DNA from: an uncultured Nocardioidaceae bacterium
GTDB taxonomy: Bacteria > Actinomycetota > Actinomycetes > Propionibacteriales > Nocardioidaceae
DNA length: 33,277 bases
Assembly: GCA_902805855.1 (NCBI GenBank)
Contig: CADCUJ010000043.1
Location: 374-33,650 of the forward strand
Direction of reading: 5' to 3'
Shown here: in pieces, positions 31,227 to 33,277 of the stretch
Layout: each line of letters starts with the position of its first letter
How positions within the stretch are numbered: position 1 is the first letter of the stretch
Translations under genes and position numbers: made by a program
The notes under the pieces: model-generated
The model's database searches: none
Seen by the model: the letters and a program-made list of their open reading frames with translations, nothing else
What the model was told of the DNA's origin: nothing

Positions 31227-33277
31227 CTACTGGGAGAAAGCCTGCTGCAGGATCTCGCGCTGCTCGGCTACGTGGCGAGACTGCTGGCCGACGGACGGGG
31301 ACGACGACTCAGGACGTGACACGAGGTTGAACGGCATCCCGTCCAGCTCCTTGGTCAGGTTCAGTGCCATGTGCGGCCACGGCCCCATGTTCGACGGCTC
31401 GTCCTGCACCCAGCGGATCTCCTCGAGGTTCGAGAAGCGCGACAGCTCCGCCTTCAGCTCCTCGACGGGACGCGGGTAGAGCTGCTCGAGACGCACGATC
31501 GCGGTCTTCAGCCCGTCCTCACCTTCGAGCTTGTTCCGTTCCGCCATCAGGTCCCAGGTGATCCGTCCGCTGCACAGCAGCAGCTTCCTCACCGCAGCGG
31601 CGTCGACCGCATGGTCGCCGACCACCGGCTGGAACGTACCTTCGGTGAAGTCGCTGGGCTGCGAGGCCGCCTCCTTGCGCTTGAGCATGGACTTCGGGGT
31701 GAACACGATCAGCGGCCGATGCTCCTCGCCGAGCGAGTGCTGCCTCAGCAGGTGGAAGTAGCTCGCCGGGGAGGAGGGCTGCGCCACCACGAACGCGTCC
31801 TCGGCCGCCATCGTCAGGAATCGTTCGATCCGCGCCGAGGAGTGGTCGGGCCCCTGGCCCTCGTACCCGTGTGGCAGCAGCAGTACGACGCCCGAGCGCT
31901 GGCTCCACTTCGTCTCGCTCGCGGTGATGAACTGGTCGATCACGATCTGGGCGCCGTTGACGAAGTCCCCGAACTGCGCCTCCCACAGCACCAGTGCGTC
32001 CGGCCGCGCGACCGAGTAGCCGTACTCGAAGCCCATCGCGGCGTACTCCGAGAGCAGCGAGTCGTAGGCGTAGAACTGCCCCTGTTCCTCGGTCAGGTTC
32101 GCAAGCGGTGTCCACTCCTCGCCGTTGCGCCGGTCGATGATCGTCGCGAACCGCGACACGAATGTCCCGCGCCGGCTGTCCTGGCCGGCCAGCCGCACCG
32201 GACGGCCGTCGATCAGCAGCGAGCCGAAGGCCAGGATCTCCCCGGTCCCCCAGTCGATCGGCCCGTCGGTGATCGCGGCCGCGCGTCGCTGCAGCTGCGG
32301 CAGCACTTTCGGGTGCACCACGAACCCTTCCGGGGTGTTCACATGGGCGTCCGCGACCCGTTTCAGGGTCTCGGCACTGATCGCCGTGCTCGTGGCCTCG
32401 CCGTGCTTCTCGGGATAGTCAGGGACCGTGCGCCACTCCGACGGGTTGCTGGATGCCTCGCGGACCTCCTTGAACACCCGCTCCAACTGCTGCTGGTAGT
32501 CCTTGAGGACCTGCTCGGCCTCCTCGAGGGTGATGTCCCCGCGCCCGATCAGCGACTCGGTGTACAGCTTGCGGACCGAGCGCTTCTGCTCGATCAGGTC
32601 GTACATCAGCGGCTGGGTGTAGGAGGGGTCGTCGCCCTCGTTGTGCCCGCGGCGGCGGTAGCAGACCAGGTCGATCACCACGTCCTTGTTGAACGCCTGG
32701 CGGTACTCGAAGGCGAGCCGGGCCACCCGGATGCACGCCTCGGGGTCGTCACCGTTGACGTGGAAGATCGGCGCCTGCACCATCCGGGCGACGTCGGTGC
32801 AGTAGAGCGACGAGCGGGACGCGGCAGGGGAGGTGGTGAAGCCGACCTGGTTGTTCACCACGACATGGATGGTGCCGCCGGTGCGGTAGCCGCGCAGCTG
32901 GGAGAGGTTCAGCGTCTCGGCCACCACCCCCTGGCCGGCGAAGGCCGCGTCGCCGTGCATCAGCACCGGCAGCACCGGGAACTCCGTGCCGCGGTCGAGG
33001 ATGTCCTGCTTGGCGCGGGCGATGCCCTCCAGGACCGGGTTGACGGCCTCGAGGTGGCTGGGGTTGGCGGCGACGGAGGTCTTGATGGTGCTGCCGCTGA
33101 GCGCGGTGAACTTGCCCTCCGCACCCAGGTGGTACTTGACGTCGCCGGAGCCCTGCACCGTCCGCGGGTCGATGTTGCCCTCGAACTCGCGGAAGATCTG
33201 CGCGTAGGACTTGCCGACGATGTTGGCCAGCACGTTCAGCCGGCCGCGGTGCGGCATGCCGATGCAGACCTCCTCCA
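31227..33277 (-). CDS. kgd: 2-oxoglutarate dehydrogenase E1 / Kgd multifunctional enzyme (C-terminal part)
   Basis: The frame is open to the right edge; ~683 C-terminal residues are visible. They include [67 protein letters not shown], the thiamine-diphosphate site [19 protein letters not shown] ... [17 protein letters not shown], and the transketolase-type C-terminal half ([40 protein letters not shown]). In actinobacteria this E1 is fused to an E2-like N-terminus (Kgd), which would lie outside the window. It acts in the TCA cycle, decarboxylating 2-oxoglutarate. Confidence 0.95.
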   Translation of the reverse strand, partial: EEVCIGMPHRGRLNVLANIVGKSYAQIFREFEGNIDPRTVQGSGDVKYHLGAEGKFTALSGSTIKTSVAANPSHLEAVNPVLEGIARAKQDILDRGTEFPVLPVLMHGDAAFAGQGVVAETLNLSQLRGYRTGGTIHVVVNNQVGFTTSPAASRSSLYCTDVARMVQAPIFHVNGDDPEACIRVARLAFEYRQAFNKDVVIDLVCYRRRGHNEGDDPSYTQPLMYDLIEQKRSVRKLYTESLIGRGDITLEEAEQVLKDYQQQLERVFKEVREASSNPSEWRTVPDYPEKHGEATSTAISAETLKRVADAHVNTPEGFVVHPKVLPQLQRRAAAITDGPIDWGTGEILAFGSLLIDGRPVRLAGQDSRRGTFVSRFATIIDRRNGEEWTPLANLTEEQGQFYAYDSLLSEYAAMGFEYGYSVARPDALVLWEAQFGDFVNGAQIVIDQFITASETKWSQRSGVVLLLPHGYEGQGPDHSSARIERFLTMAAEDAFVVAQPSSPASYFHLLRQHSLGEEHRPLIVFTPKSMLKRKEAASQPSDFTEGTFQPVVGDHAVDAAAVRKLLLCSGRITWDLMAERNKLEGEDGLKTAIVRLEQLYPRPVEELKAELSRFSNLEEIRWVQDEPSNMGPWPHMALNLTKELDGMPFNLVSRPESSSPSVGQQSRHVAEQREILQQAFSQ

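Overview
The window is chromosomal DNA of a very GC-rich actinomycete, most likely Nocardioides or another Propionibacteriales member. Evidence for this is the SigR/RsrA pair, a WhiB regulator, a PdtaS-type kinase, the 24-residue ribosomal protein bL37, RsbW/SigF, nickel SOD, a Kgd-type 2-oxoglutarate enzyme, frequent GTG/TTG starts and many leaderless-looking transcripts. The genus is an inference. I see no rRNA, tRNA, CRISPR array, insertion sequence or prophage.

Layout. 1-3256 (minus): a compact four-gene operon. It has a small acidic protein, an 850-residue BNR/Asp-box beta-propeller, an 84-residue protein that is a free copy of the propeller's C-terminal module, and a gene cut by the window edge. 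3507-5972 (plus): a membrane-anchored or secreted endonuclease/exonuclease/phosphatase protein and an MFS transporter. 6012-9773 (plus): an Fe(III)-type ABC importer (lipoprotein, fused permease, ATPase) behind a DtxR/IdeR-like box. 9814-13177: DUF445 protein, zinc-ribbon protein, S4 protein, a small Cys-rich protein, a CBS-pair protein and a membrane protein. 13092-16931 (minus): HisN, RsgA, AroA and a DoxX-like protein. 17233-19026 (minus): an ECF sigma factor fused to a zinc-finger/membrane segment and a long Gly-Asp-Pro repeat tail, divergent from a protein with a decayed GGDEF-like domain. 20028-22566 (plus): SRAP/HMCES protein, an alpha/beta hydrolase and the SigR-RsrA thiol-stress pair. 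22609-26519: bL37, hotdog thioesterase, GNAT with a 31-codon upstream ORF, DUF2785, PdtaS and WhiB1. 26792-29281: a membrane protein, SigF-RsbW-SodN (minus) and SodX (plus). 29329-33277: quinone oxidoreductase-like protein, SDR, DUF6104 and the C-terminal part of Kgd.

The central part resembles the Mycobacterium tuberculosis whiB1-pdtaS-rshA-sigH-SRAP-aroA-rsgA neighbourhood as I recall it. It groups redox/NO sensing (WhiB1, PdtaS), thiol-stress transcription (SigR/RsrA), superoxide detoxification (SodN/SodX) and general stress control (SigF/RsbW).

The most notable observations are: (i) a perfect GGGAAT-N18-GTT SigR-type promoter that would drive a 23-residue N-extended SigR isoform, with a leaderless start for the short form; (ii) an 11-bp tandem repeat that chains five overlapping stop/start codons between the SRAP gene and the hydrolase; (iii) the shared C-terminal module in the propeller operon; (iv) the sigma/anti-sigma-like fusion with its repeat and His/Asp tail; and (v) sodN apparently co-transcribed with rsbW-sigF.
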